Assembly: GCF_027595985.1 (NCBI RefSeq) | Contig: NC_073304.1 | Span: forward strand, 218,124,000 to 218,187,999 | Reading direction: 5' to 3' | Source of the DNA: Sorex araneus | Taxonomy: Eukaryota; Chordata; Mammalia; Eulipotyphla; Soricidae | DNA length: 64,000 nucleotides | Shown here: piece by piece, positions 38,642-49,765 of the stretch | Numbering within the stretch: position 1 is the first letter of the stretch | How the letters are laid out: every line of letters starts with the position of its first letter | Notes under the pieces: model-generated | Seen by the model: only the letters and a program-made list of their open reading frames with translations | Told to the model about the DNA's origin: nothing | Database searches by the model: none | Program-made: the position numbers and the translations under genes

Positions 38642-38840
38642 GAGCTGGAGCAATAGCACAGTGGGTAGGGCATTTGCCTTGCATGCAGCCGACCTGGGTT
38701 CGATTCCCAGCATCCCGTATAGTCCCCCGAGCACCGCCAGGAGTAATTCCTGAGTGCATGAGCCAGGAGTAACCCCTGTGCATCGTCAGGTGTGACCCAG
38801 AAAGCAAAAAAATAAATAAAATTTAAATGAAAAAAAAAAA
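38642..38840 (+). mobile_element. A-tailed shrew SINE (family A)
   Basis: 'gagctggagcaatagcacag', B box 'gggttcgattccc', 'gtgtgacccagaaagc', tail with AATAAATAAA interruptions. 'aaagttgg' on both sides is the likely target-site duplication. Confidence 0.92.
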
Positions 38841-38845
38841 GTTGG

Positions 38846-38992
38846 ACCAAGAGATGATATAGCAGGTGGTATAGCCTGGTTCAATCCTTGGCACTACATA
38901 TGGTCCCCTTAGCCCAGGCAGGAGTATACACAGAGCCAGGAGTAAAACTTGAATACCATTGGATGTGGCCTCAGAGCTCTAAAATTTAAAAT
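38846..38992 (+). mobile_element. Old tRNA-type SINE
   Basis: 'gagatgatatagcaggtggt', 'ggttcaatccttggcactac', 'tatggtccccttagcccagg' and 'ggatgtggcctcag'. The upstream SINE is inserted at its edge. Confidence 0.6.
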
Positions 38993-39274
38993 AACCATCA
39001 AACTTATAATAACTAAAATAGATTCAAATTAAATAGATTTAAAGAATCCTCTTGGTGTCCCCTATGTTACAACCTGCTGGTTACGGCACATTGATTAGTG
39101 TTTGCTCCATTTTGCCAGAGATAAAAATGGAAATATTAACACTAATGGATAACAGTATTATGGCTTTTCCAAGAAAATAATGAAAAATATATTCCTACCA
39201 TTCATCATTCAGGCAACAAATGTTTATTGGGTGCCTTATATGTGGTAATTCTATGCTAAATTCTTCACTTCTTT

Positions 39275-39462
39275 ATTTATTTATTTTTTGTTTGTTTTTT
39301 AGGCCACACCCTGCAGTGCTCAGGGTTTGCTCCTGGATCTGTGTCCAGGGATAACTCTTGGTGGAGCTCGGGACCAGATGGGATGCCAGGGGTTAAATGC
39401 AGGTTTGCCGTCACCTCATGTAAGGCAAATGCTCTACACTCTGTATTATTGCTCTGGCTCCA
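39275..39462 (-). mobile_element. tRNA-type SINE, antisense
   Basis: (TTTG)n, 'aggccacaccctgcagtgct', 'ttgctcctggatctgtgtcc', 'gatgggatgccaggggttaa' and 'tattattgctctggctcc'. It appears to split a MIR-like relic (39205-39270 and 39463-39560). Confidence 0.75.
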
Positions 39463-40460
39463 TCTATGCTAAGTTCTGTGGATGCCTGCAATGTGATAGA
39501 TGTTGTTCCAGTTTTTATTACATGAGTCATCTAGCGCTTGTGCACAATCCCATGTTATCCAAGAAATATGTATAGTCTTCTTTGCGGCAGGCTAGATGTG
39601 CTGCTGTTTTGCACCCTGATCTTCTAGGACTACAGTGGAAAGCAAAAAAAAATAGAGGCATTGGAGAGCTTGCAGTGGTAAAGGCAATATGAATTCACTA
39701 CTGATGTAAAATATAATATCTTATAAATTTGATTAATCTATAGAGGAAGACCAGAGACAACTATGAGGATGTATATTAGGAGTACCTGGTGAATATGTGG
39801 GAAGGGTGGCCCAAGGCTCATCAAGGTATTACAAGGAAGATGTGTTTTTATATTCAGACACAACTGGTGATCAGTGGTCAGCCTGGCCAAAGTGGAGAGG
39901 AAGTGTGTTTAAGGGAGAGCCTTTGGGAAAGAGTAACAGACAGAAAAGCTCAAGTAGGTCTGTATGTTGGTAGAATAGAAGGTAGAGGAGGTAGACAGTT
40001 TGGGAGAGGGGATAGATAGAGATCCAGGTAAGAACTTTCTAGATTTTTGTTTTTGTTTTAAAGATCATAGGACATCTTTGAAGAACTTGAATCAATGGAG
40101 TAACATGGTCAGGTTTCTATTCTCAACTTGATTTCTCTGAAAGTGGTGTGTGAATGGAAAAGGGGGGGGTACACAAGGGAGCTTACGGTCATTCAGATGA
40201 GAGACAATGAACTGTGTATGAGTCCAGACCACAGGTGGTGGAAGTGGAGAAAGTTCCTATCAGAGATATTTAGCATACAAACACCAGATATGACAAGGAT
40301 GTGCTTAGACTCTTTATCAAATGAATGAATAAATTAATGGATTCAGGAAACATGAAGTTTGACCTACTTAAAAAGTTACAATTAAAGGATTTTGGGATCA
40401 GTTCTAGTGATGGAATTGCTTTTGAAAATATTGTTTAGAGGTAAGGTTCAATTTGACTAA
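39463..40460. other. Unassigned intergenic sequence
   Basis: No gene. 40060-40120 shares wording with 28920-29010 (an unnamed old repeat). Confidence 0.4.
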
Positions 40461-40464
40461 AATG

Positions 40465-40590
40465 AGGCTGGAGTGAAGGCACAGTGGATAGGGCGTTTGC
40501 CTCGAAGAGCCAGGAATGACCCCTGTGCATCGCCGGGTGTGACCCAAAAAGCAAAACAAACAAACAAACAAACAAACAAACAAACAAACC
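40465..40590 (+). mobile_element. Family A SINE with large internal deletion
   Basis: The head 'ggctggagtgaaggcacagt' runs to 'gggcgtttgcct' and then jumps straight to 'agagccaggaatgacccctg' and 'gtgtgacccaaaaagc'. The B box and mid-body (about 85 bp) are missing. Ends in an (AAAC)n tail. Confidence 0.88.
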
Positions 40591-41740
40591 AACCAAAGAA
40601 ATACCAAATGATTTTTTTTTTAATCTCTCAGATTTTCTGCTTTTTCTGACCCAACCAAGCAGATCAAATGAGTCAAAAAGATCCTTCCAAAAAGTTAAGT
40701 AATCAGGATGGTAGGTGAGGTTTGGAGGTACGTGCACAGAGCAAGTGTTTCATGACACGTAGTACACATTTGGGGAAGTGGTTTTCTATGATCAGGTTTT
40801 CAGAGTTTGGAAAATACAGCTGAAAAAAAAATCTCCCTAGGGCTAAATTGGCAAATAATTGTGCAACTCACTATGTTAGCTTTGTGTCTTGGGAATTGGA
40901 AAATTATATTGTCCTTTAGCTCCTCTGTCATCTCCGCTGTCATGCAAACTGCTCACTGTGTACCCTGGAGGTGACAGATAAAATGATAATGATGACTAAA
41001 CTGTTCAATGGGTTCTCCTCCCTGCAGAGACCTACCTTCCCCTGGAGCATTTCGCATCTTCCCACCTGTTAGCTTTCAGGACTCCATGCTCCTTCCAGCT
41101 CCCTCGTCAATGAGAAAGGGAACCTGGGCTTCCTTATTCTCCTTTATCTCTAACCCCATTGAGGAATGAATTCTATTGCAGTCTGGATTTAGTTCTGCAG
41201 GTTTTGTTCCAGGAGTCTTGATTAGATGTTGATTGTGCATGCTTCTTTGATTTTCAGAATGATGGAAATTTTGACTTATTTATCAGTTAACTCTGTCACT
41301 TATTAGATAAGACAGGGAAGTTTGACATGAGAATCATGCCACCGTTCAGAATCAGCACATAAGGTTGTTTAAGTGGGTGTCTAGCCGAAATCTCCTAATA
41401 TACCTTGAAGATACTTTTATATGAGGAAAGATGCAACATACAATGTAATTAAACACCAAAGAGCATCATAATTTAAAAATATGCCCAGAAAAGATACTTA
41501 ATGGCATGAGTTGCTCCTTTTAAAACTATAAAACTAAAAAAAAATCTATAAAACTCATTAAAATGAATGAGGAGGTGCCTTAGCATCTGAAAGGAGCTAA
41601 GTGTATGCTGGTGTGGAGCAATGATTCTTTTGCCAATGAAAAGTGGTGATGCTTTACCTCATTCCATTTTATAGCAGTGCAAAAAACAAAAATAAATAGG
41701 AAATATTATCATGTATATACCTTTTGTTGATAAAAGCAGA
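40591..41740. other. Intergenic sequence, no gene seen
   Basis: Unique-looking sequence without supported features. Confidence 0.4.
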
Positions 41741-41744
41741 GTTT

Positions 41745-41925
41745 GTTTGTTTGCTTTTGGTTTGGGGGCCAAACCCGGGACTTCTCAGGGCTTGTTCCTG
41801 GCTCTAGGTTCAGAGATTACTCCTAGTGGGGATTGGGGAACCATATGGGTTGCTGAGGTTCGAACCTGGGTTGGCTACATGCAAGGCAAACACCGTACCC
41901 GCTGAATGATCTCTCTGCCTCCAAT
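41745..41925 (-). mobile_element. tRNA-type SINE, antisense
   Basis: (TTTG)n, 'gggggccaaacccgggactt', 'gaggttcgaacctgggttgg' and 'atgatctctctgcctcc'. Middle-aged copy. Confidence 0.75.
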
Positions 41926-41967
41926 ATAAGCAAGTCTTTGTATGGTCCATTGAAAATTATCTTCATT

Positions 41968-42145
41968 TTGGGGCTGGAGAAATTAATTGTACAGTGAGTA
42001 GGGTGCTTGTCTTGTGCATGATCAACCTGGGTTTGATCCTCAGCATTCCAGATGGTCCCCCAAGCCCTGCCAGAAGTAATCTCTGGAGTCTAGAGCCAAG
42101 ACTAATTCCTAAGTACCCTCAGGTCTCTCTCACACCCCAAACCTG
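41968..42145 (+). mobile_element. tRNA-type SINE
   Basis: 'ttggggctggagaaattaat', 'gagtagggtgcttgtcttgt', B box 'gggtttgatcctcag', 'agatggtcccccaagccctg'. Diverged at its 3' end. Confidence 0.75.
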
Positions 42146-42803
42146 CCCCAAGAGACTTGCATATAATTGGTGCCAAATATATGTCTGTTGAATAAATCCA
42201 TAGATAAGTGAGTTTGGGATTCCTCATATGCATACATAAGTATACTAACTGAGTGTTATTTAAAAATAAAAATTATTTGAGCTGATTTTTAAGAAATGCC
42301 TGTTTTGGTAACAACTGTAGCTTTTTATGATTTTTTAAAAAAGACCATGCATGGCATCTAAAAATAAATGCAACCTTCCAAATTGGGTACAATCTTCTCA
42401 GCAGAAACTTCAGGTATGTGAAACTTTGAAAAAGGGTTCCACATTGGTAATTAAAATGAACAGATTCTGACCCATAAAGTTCATGGGGCTCATGTCTATG
42501 ACACTTTTTATGGGGATTCCAAAAAGCTGGGCTAATGCGATTATACATGATATTATTATTGTCTTTTTGTGGAAGGTGAGTCATCTCAAGTTGAGTAACT
42601 TGTTCTGATTAAAATAGTGACTCACTGTGCAAGGTTGAAAATACCATGTAGTTTCTACTAGTCTACTTCTTTGTGGATATTTCTGTTACGATATCTTATT
42701 TGAAAGTCCGCTTCTAAGACCTGTTTCTGCCTATTTGAAGAAAAAATGAATTTCAAAAGAATGTGTGCATAACGAAGAATTAACAATGACTTTTTTGGAC
42801 AAC
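42146..42803. other. Unassigned intergenic sequence
   Basis: No recognisable gene or repeat. Confidence 0.4.
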
Positions 42804-42818
42804 TAAAATTCACAGTCA

Positions 42819-43016
42819 GGGGCTGGAGCGATAGCACAGCGGGTAGGGCGTTTGCCTTGCACGCGGCCGACCCGAGTTCAAATCCCAGCATCCCATATGG
42901 TCCCCTGAGCACCGCCAGGGGTAATTCCTGAGTGCAGAGCCAGGAGTAACCCCTGTGAATCACCAGGTGTGACCCAAAAAGCAAAAAAAATAAATAAATA
43001 AAAAAATAAAATAAAA
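42819..43016 (+). mobile_element. Young A-tailed shrew SINE (family A)
   Basis: 'ggggctggagcgatagcaca', 'gcgtttgccttgcacgcggc', 'gtgtgacccaaaaagc', and tail of AATA/AAAT units. Exact 15-bp target-site duplication taaaattcacagtca at 42804-42818 and 43017-43031. Confidence 0.95.
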
Positions 43017-43031
43017 TAAAATTCACAGTCA

Positions 43032-44050
43032 CTTGAATTTGAAGCAAACCATTGCAGAATATTTTCCTCAAAGACTGGATTGTCAGTCATGTGCTTGCAT
43101 TTCATAAAGTTTGAGTATTGACTTTATTTTGCAATATATTGAGTGTCTCTAAAGTATTGCATTTATTCAGGATTTTATTGAATTTTATACTATGCTGATT
43201 TGGGGAGGACCCCTAATATTAATGACATTTCCCAAGAAAGATTTTGATCAATCTCTTTTCTATACCTTTTATTCACTTTTAGGATCTTTACTAATGGGAA
43301 AGTATGCACAAACATCAACCACTTACAATTTTAATATGTTTTATAGCTTACAAAGCTCTTTTGCATAAGTTGACTTTTTTTGGTTGTGCACCACAGCTAG
43401 TGATAGGGGAGGATAAGTAATATCCCCAGCATGTCTCGAGATAGTCCAGGTGAAAAAGAAAATGACATTTCTTTCCTAAAATTTGAGTTGCCTGAAATTT
43501 GTCATGAGTAGAAGGAAAAGAACAAGTAAGTCTAAGCATCTGAGAGGAACTAGGCAAATAAATCCATTTTTCATTGTAGAATGGCTTTAATATTTTTTTT
43601 CTCTAATTATAACAAATAACCTTTGGTTATGTCCCTTGTATGAACTAACTCATTGAAGCCTTGTCAAAACTGTGGGCACTAGGTGCTAGAATCAACCTGA
43701 CTTTACAGAACCTAGAATTGAAGGACAGAGGGGAACACAGAACTTCTTGAGAGTGGCAAAGCTGGAACCCACACCCCAATCTTGTGTCTCTAACTCAGTG
43801 GTGTATGGGTAAAAGGCAGCTCTCCGGGGACTGGAGAAGTATAGTTCAAATTCCAGCAGTTAAAGATCCCCATCATGATCAATTTCAAGCTTCCAGTGGT
43901 TTAACAGCAAGCTTGCTGAGTTCCTGAGTTGCTATTAATATTAACTAGTGTTTGGGAGCAGGCACCAGCTCACCCCAGCACATCAATGATCATCCTCCAT
44001 GGCCTCCTCTTGCTTCCAGCACAGTCTTATCATGAAGTCAGACCACTAAG
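43032..44050. other. Intergenic sequence with MIR-like relic
   Basis: 43630-43800 resembles a MIR ('tgaagccttgtcaaaactg', 'gagagtggcaaagctggaac'). No gene. Confidence 0.4.
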
Positions 44051-44054
44051 CTCA

Positions 44055-44545
44055 CACTAGTTTAAATTGGACTCTATTGAGGTGTGATTTACTGTCAATA
44101 AAGGGGACTCGTTACAAGTGTAAAGTTTAAAGAGTTCTGAAAAATGGGAATATCCATGTGACCTTCACTATTGTCAAGAAGTAGAACATTTCCCTTAGTC
44201 TTGGAAGTTCTCTTGAGCCCTTTCCCAGTTAACTACTCATTTCAGCCAGGCAACCACTGATCTGCTTCCTGACTCTATAGATTTCATGCATTCTTCCTGG
44301 TTACTCACAGACATAGAATCATGCAGTATGTGTAACTTCTTGTTTTGCTTCTTTTGCTCAGCATGACGTCTTGAAATTCATCCGTGGAGCTTTTCTGTCA
44401 TTGGCTCATCTTTTTTTTTTTTTAATTGTTAAGTTGTATTCCATTTATGGATGTGCCACAACTTATCTGTTAACCAGGCAATTGTTTTTCAACCATGATT
44501 TCTGATCATAATAAATCTTTTGAATAAATGTATCATTAAATTCTA
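44055..44545 (-). mobile_element. Ancient L1 3' region (L1M-like), antisense
   Basis: 'ggactctattgaggtgtgat', 'gccaggcaaccactgatctg', 'tagaatcatgcagtatgtgt', 'tgctcagcatgacgtcttga', 'agttgtattccatttatgga': the well-known antisense pattern of old L1 3' regions. Heavily mutated. Confidence 0.8.
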
Positions 44546-44696
44546 CACCCATATCTTCTATACAGAGCTCTTAGTGGCAAAGAGGCTGCATTTCATTAAC
44601 TCACTAACTTTTGTAAGCTTGATCTTGAGTTCATTATTCAAATACTAAGGAATGATATTTAAATCTTAAATCCAGGTCCTCACTTAAGACATTTTT

Positions 44697-44905
44697 TCTG
44701 AGGCCAAGGAGATAGTTCAATGGAGGGGTACATGCCTAGCACATACAAGGCTCTGGTTTTTACCCGGGTATCACATGCCTCCTTAATACCAGGGTGTGAT
44801 CCCGATTCTCCAGCTGAGTACCAAAGCCTGCACCAGGCTGATATCTTCTAGAAGTTGCCCTGAGCCCCAAGCACTGATGGCTGTGGTTCATATAAAAATA
44901 AAATA
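44697..44905 (+). mobile_element. Old SINE relic
   Basis: 'ggccaaggagatagttcaat', 'gggtacatgcctagcaca', then 'ccctgagccccaagcactga' and an AT-rich end with AAAATAAAAT. Family uncertain. Confidence 0.5.
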
Positions 44906-44967
44906 AAATGTTTACTGTCACATAATAAATAGCATTAAGATACATTTGTAGGCCAGGGATGTGTCTT

Positions 44968-45003
44968 TTTTTTTTTTACATTAACTATTAAATTGGGAGG
45001 TAT

Positions 45004-45038
<35 letters not shown>

Positions 45039-46091
45039 TTTTTTTATTGAATCACCAAGTGGATGGTTACAAAGTTCTCAGGATTATGTCAGTTATACAA
45101 TATTCAAACACCCTTCCCTTCACCAGTGCCCATCTTCCATCACCAACCCCCCCAGTATATCTGCCGCCCCCTCCCACCTCCCTAGTCCCCACCCTTGTAC
45201 GTGATAAGTTTTACTTCATTTACGCTTATCTCGATTACATTCCATGTTTCAACACACAACTCACTACCGTTGCTGGGGTTTCCCCCCAAAAAGAAAAAGA
45301 AAAAGACAGTCCTATTGCCAATGAGGCATTTGATAGTTCTCCATTACTAAGAATATAGAGATATTAAGTCCTGCTGTTTGTTACATAACTTTTCTTTTTC
45401 CCCCTTGCCCCGCGCCACCGAGTTCACGCCTGTTTAGTAATCGCCACGCTGTCTGACAAAGGGAAAAAAACCGAAGAGGATGGTTATTTCCCGTCATCAG
45501 CCGGCGTGGGGCTCTGGCTTAGTTGATAGTCTAGTAGAGTGTCTGCAAGCAGTTTCTGGAACCAAAGGTCTTGCGCTGATATCGGCTCCGGCTCGAGATA
45601 CCACCAGCGTCCCGCTGGTCCATGTACCTAATTTTTCCCCTTATTTCCCATTCCCACGCCACCAGGTCTGTTTGCTTAATGGACATCACACTATGTTTGA
45701 CACCACGCCACGTTTCTTCCCGAGAAAGAAGGATATTTCTTCTCAGCCGGCGTGGGGATATAGCTTAGTTCAGTCTAGAGAGATGGCTACCATTTTGATT
45801 GCCTTCAATATTTCAACAAAATACTTACTATTCTTGTTAGGATCACCCACAAAAGTCCGACCCATTAAGAAGGAACCATTACATATTGCTGATACTAAGA
45901 TGACATTAGGTTTTGGGTTTCTGTCTAAAGTCCAGGGAAAAAGTTGAAGGAGAGAGAGAGAGATTTCCGCACGGGGGACCTGGCGGAAACTCTCAAGTCA
46001 CATACTGCAGGTTGCTGGTGGGCTGCTGGTGTCCCAAGCAGCTCCCTCCTCTTCGTCAGTCATTCTGGGGGTGCGGGCGTGGAGAAATGGG
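44968..46091 (-). mobile_element. Composite retroposon: GC-rich tandem 5' units and L1-like 3' tail
   Basis: Flanked by an exact 14-bp target-site duplication cagggatgtgtctt (44954-44967 and 46092-46105). On the minus strand the 3' end is L1-like: plus strand 'attgaatcaccaagtggatg', 'cttcaccagtgcccatcttc', after a (TTTA)n tail. The body holds two related GC-rich units; the motif cagccggcgtgggg recurs at 45498 and 45744 (246 bp apart). A fragment of the L1-like part is repeated at about 45795-45900. No L1 ORF is present. Confidence 0.8.
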
Positions 46092-46190
46092 CAGGGATGT
46101 GTCTTAATGGTAGAGTGTGTGCCAGCTAAGTTCTGTCCCTAACACTGAATTAAAGACACCTCAATCCAATAAAACAATGAAAACAAAACA
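46092..46190 (+). mobile_element. ID-like SINE interrupted by the composite element
   Basis: 'cagggatgtgtcttaatggt', 'agagtgtgtgcc' is a tRNA-Ala-type SINE head like that at 17826. Its first bases also lie at 44951-44967, so the composite retroposon landed inside this SINE and duplicated 14 bp of it. Confidence 0.55.
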
Positions 46191-46499
46191 ATCTTGGCTA
46201 TATGAGCACATTTTTGTTTTATATTTGACTATTTTTTTTTTAAAGCTTGAGACGTCCCTTTGGCTTGTCTGGATCAATAAATAATAACAAACTTTCTTCT
46301 TTTTGCCTTATAGAACATACTTCCTTACTGGTAGACTGTATAGAAGCTATTACCACTTTACTTAAATCAGAAATTTTCGTTCAGGGTGTTATAAAAGTCT
46401 CCCTTCCCCACTCCATCCCTTCCCTTTGTTGTTTCAGTGACCATAGATTGCAAACACACTTGGATCTGGTGCTTGCACACCTGACTGTGTGCCTGAGAT

Positions 46500-46552
46500 C
46501 TCTCTCTCTCCATCTCTGTCTCTGTCTCTCTGTCTCTCTCTTTGTCTCTCTT

Positions 46553-46605
<53 letters not shown>
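46500..46605. repeat. (TC)n microsatellite
   Basis: TC/TG-rich lead-in followed by about 25 TC units, ending at 'tttcctgc'. The Ser/Leu-rich ORFs over it are artefacts. Confidence 0.95.
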
Positions 46606-46607
<2 letters not shown>

Positions 46608-47329
46608 TGCATTGCGGAGGCCCTAGTCAGTGGAGCTGCAGGGACTGAGCTGTATCTACATGGATGGCACCAGGATGGGACTCTTAGTCTCACACTCACA
46701 GTGAGGTACTTTTTGCCACTGAGCCATGACTGTCATTCACTTTCTTAAGCAAGCAAGCAAACCACCTTCAAACATGGAACTTGACTCAAAAAGCTGGAGT
46801 AAGTTTTTCAGAGTTGTCCTAAACTTCCAGTAGGCGGCACTCTTACAAAGCCTAAAGAAGTGATTGCTTTGGCAATCTGCTGGTTCCTATGGCTTCCTTC
46901 CTGCTGTGACCTACTTGCAAACCTGTTTGTTTCCTTGAGCTAAAAATGCATTTCCCCCTAGTTTTTAGAGTTATACATACTGCCCATGAAGCACTTAAAC
47001 ACTTACAATTTAAAAATACCCTGCAAACTCCTTGATATTTCTCAAAAGGGAATCACTATTATAGTTTAGTAAATGTGTTATTTCTCAGAAAAGGTGAACA
47101 GCAAGTGTGAGTGTGGGTTGAGAGACTGCACAGTTGCATATTGAAGATGTCTATCAAAGCTTAGCTTCCAATAGCTTAATCTCCTCCATGGGCTTTTGCA
47201 TTGGCCTTGGAATTCCTTCAGATCTTCCTGACACCTCTCTCTTCCTTTGCTCCCTTTGACAATCCTTGCTCATCGTTTACTCATTATCCTATTTCGGTTC
47301 CATTTTGTACATTGTCACGGAACCCACAT
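46606..47329. other. Unassigned intergenic sequence
   Basis: No gene or named repeat recognised. Confidence 0.4.
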
Positions 47330-47500
47330 ATTCAGGACTCATCAGGTGCCAGGGATTCTTCCTAGCACATTCTATGTGTAACACCTCATTTAATCTTCAC
47401 AAAACCCACCTCATTTTAAAGAACATAAAACTGAGGCACATAGAGGTTAAGCTTTTTGCTAGTAAGTGGCAGGGCCAGGAGTTGAAGCCTGACTGGCTTC
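47330..47500. repeat. MIR-like relic
   Basis: The best-preserved MIR-type pattern in the window: 'aggtgccagggattcttcct', 'acctcatttaatcttcac', 'ctgaggcacatagaggttaa', 'agtaagtggcagggccagga'. Confidence 0.65.
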
Positions 47501-47904
47501 CAAATTTGAATTCATAAGTATGAAACCCGACTCTTCTATTTCTTGTGGAATTTGAGTTTGGCAACCTAGACTGAATCACCTTCTACTTAGGCCTGCAGTC
47601 AGAACATGACATTTCTTACTGACCTGCAAGTCTGGAACACTCTTTAGAAACCAGCTCTGGGTCTAACAGTGCCCGATTGGAGAATGAACATCAAAGCCAT
47701 GTTTAATGTCCCAATGTCTTTACACATGTGTTTTTTCTTTTCCCTTTCTTTTTTCCTTTGCCTAATGGTTTCGTGTGAAGCATTAAGTTGCCCTGACAAA
47801 CTGTTCACTTCTTTCCTGTGTTCACAGAAGCTCTTTGATTTCTCTCACTGAATCCTCTTTCTTGGTAGATGTCCATCTCTTCCTGCAAGAGCTTTCAAGA
47901 CAAA

Positions 47905-47960
47905 ACATGAAAGCTTGTAACTATCTCACTGTGATTCAATAAAATTTAAAAAATAAAAAA
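47905..47960 (+). mobile_element. Minimal (56-bp) L1 3' end insertion
   Basis: Only the last bases of the L1 3' UTR ('aaagcttgtaactatctcac', 'tgtgattcaataaaa') plus a short A-rich tail, between exact 18-bp duplications aagagctttcaagacaaa (47887-47904 and 47961-47978). Confidence 0.92.
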
Positions 47961-48054
47961 AAGAGCTTTCAAGACAAAGGCCAATCTTACTTTCCTTTAA
48001 GTCCTTAAACGGATGCACTCTAGGGTCCAATACCGGTTAATTTTATTTTCTTCT

Positions 48055-48148
48055 TCTTTTTGGGCAGGGGAATGTGTGGAGATTGAACTCAGGGCCTTGT
48101 ACATGTGAAGCATGTGCGCTACCAGGAAGTTCTACCCCAGGCCTGACT
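48055..48148 (-). mobile_element. ID-like SINE head, antisense
   Basis: 'gattgaactcagggccttgt' (B-box complement) and 'catgtgcgctaccaggaagt' read in reverse as a tRNA-Ala-type SINE head. Confidence 0.5.
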
Positions 48149-48179
48149 GAATAGAAGAAGGTGTGAGAAAATGGGAAGC

Positions 48180-49660
48180 ACACTATCATCTCCTATAGGG
48201 GCAACACAATTTGCTTATAGATTTGTGTAAAAAGCAAAGACTAGGGGGTATGGTGCCGCCAGCAGGTAAACCTGTACCTGTAGGGTGAGTGCACCAGCAG
48301 CCTGATGGTGCCTCACTCTTCCAGATACCCCAAAATTGCTGCTGTTTCTTTGGCCAGACCCCAAAAACTTGGGGCAAAGTTTACCAAAAAAATTAAATGG
48401 CCAAAAGTTAGGTATGTGGGAGACACACTCACAAACCACCTCCAGCTTAGCTATATAAGCTCATTTACTGGCCTTATTTCAAAGACCCATAAATCTCAAA
48501 AGAGATCAAAAGAGGCTGTTAGGGCCTGTAGCACAGAGGTAGGCAGGAACCTGTGACTGAGAGCTCCAGACCCTCTTGGATCGGGTTTGGGCCTCCTCCT
48601 CCCCAGGTCCCCAGTTTTCCAGTAGCTTGGCAATCACACCCACAAACTGCCCCCAGTGCTATGTAATCTCACAACGGCCAAGACCCAGGGACTATAAACT
48701 AAAACTCCCAAAAGAGAGTGCCGCAAAATGTCCTGACCCAGTGCCAGGCTGTCTTTACTGGGGTGCCCCAAAGGGGGGTGGATGAGAGCCCTACCCGCCC
48801 CAAGAGATGCAGCTCCAGCAGCCAAAAACCTCCACAACCCAACCGCGGCCACGTTCAAGGCTGCTCCACACGAGCTCGGGCTGAGCCTCACGCATGAGTG
48901 AAGTCCTACGGAACCCAGGTAATATGGAAATTTGTGACTTTGGACTCTGGGCTCAATGGGACCAGGAGTGAAGATCCTCTGCCCATTTCCCCCAGTCTCC
49001 GATAACCCAGGGGTCACACCCATAAGCCACCTCCTCCTGGCATCAGATACTCTCACCATCGGCCACTGTCCAGATCATGTGGCTGCTTCTCCCAAAAGGG
49101 AGCATAATATGAGGTCCCCATAACCAAGCCACCTGACTCCGTGCCAGGTTGTTTCACACGTGGCGCCCCAGAGGGGGGTGGGTGAGAGCCCTCTCCGCCC
49201 CAAGGATACTCCTGGACTACACTCCCTACCCATTCCCCATAATTATCACACCACATTTGATGGGGTTCAGATAGTAGGCAACAAATCTTAGAGGGAAATA
49301 TATATATATATATGCATATATACATATTTTCAGATATATATACCAAAGCTCACATCACCCAAACTTTAACATGTTAGTGATATCCTATAGAATATCTTAA
49401 TGGCTCCCGCCAAATAGAACAATCTTCACACTGTTTCCCATACGAACACTTTTTTGTAAGCATGTTCAGCAGCTTTCCACAACAGACAATACAACATATA
49501 TTATTTCAGTTGTGTTTTGGGACAGGGATTGGGATTTGGGATGGAAACATCCCAGATTTAGTAGTGGGAAGGTGTAATGGTGGTGGGATTGGTGTTTGAA
49601 TATTGAATGTAATCAAGCATTGTGAACTAACTTATAAAATTAAAAAATTAAAAAAATAAG
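48180..49660 (+). mobile_element. Composite retroposon with about 400-bp tandem units and L1-like 3' end
   Basis: Two related GC-rich units: 'gtgccaggctgtctttactg' with 'cccgccccaag' near 48741-48804, and 'gtgccaggttgtttcacacg' with 'tccgccccaag' near 49141-49204, a spacing of 400 bp. Then an AT-rich middle (shared with 4225-4290) and a 3' end 'ggtggtgggattggtgtttg', 'tgaactaacttataaaatt' with A-rich tail, as at 33872-34020. The 5' limit is uncertain and target duplications were not found. Confidence 0.65.
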
Positions 49661-49765
49661 TAATGTGGAGTTCATGCCCAATTCAATTAGCTTAATCAAT
49701 GGCTGAATAAATAGCAGTGCTCCTACATTATATGAAAAAAAGCAAAAACTTTCTTAAACCATCTT

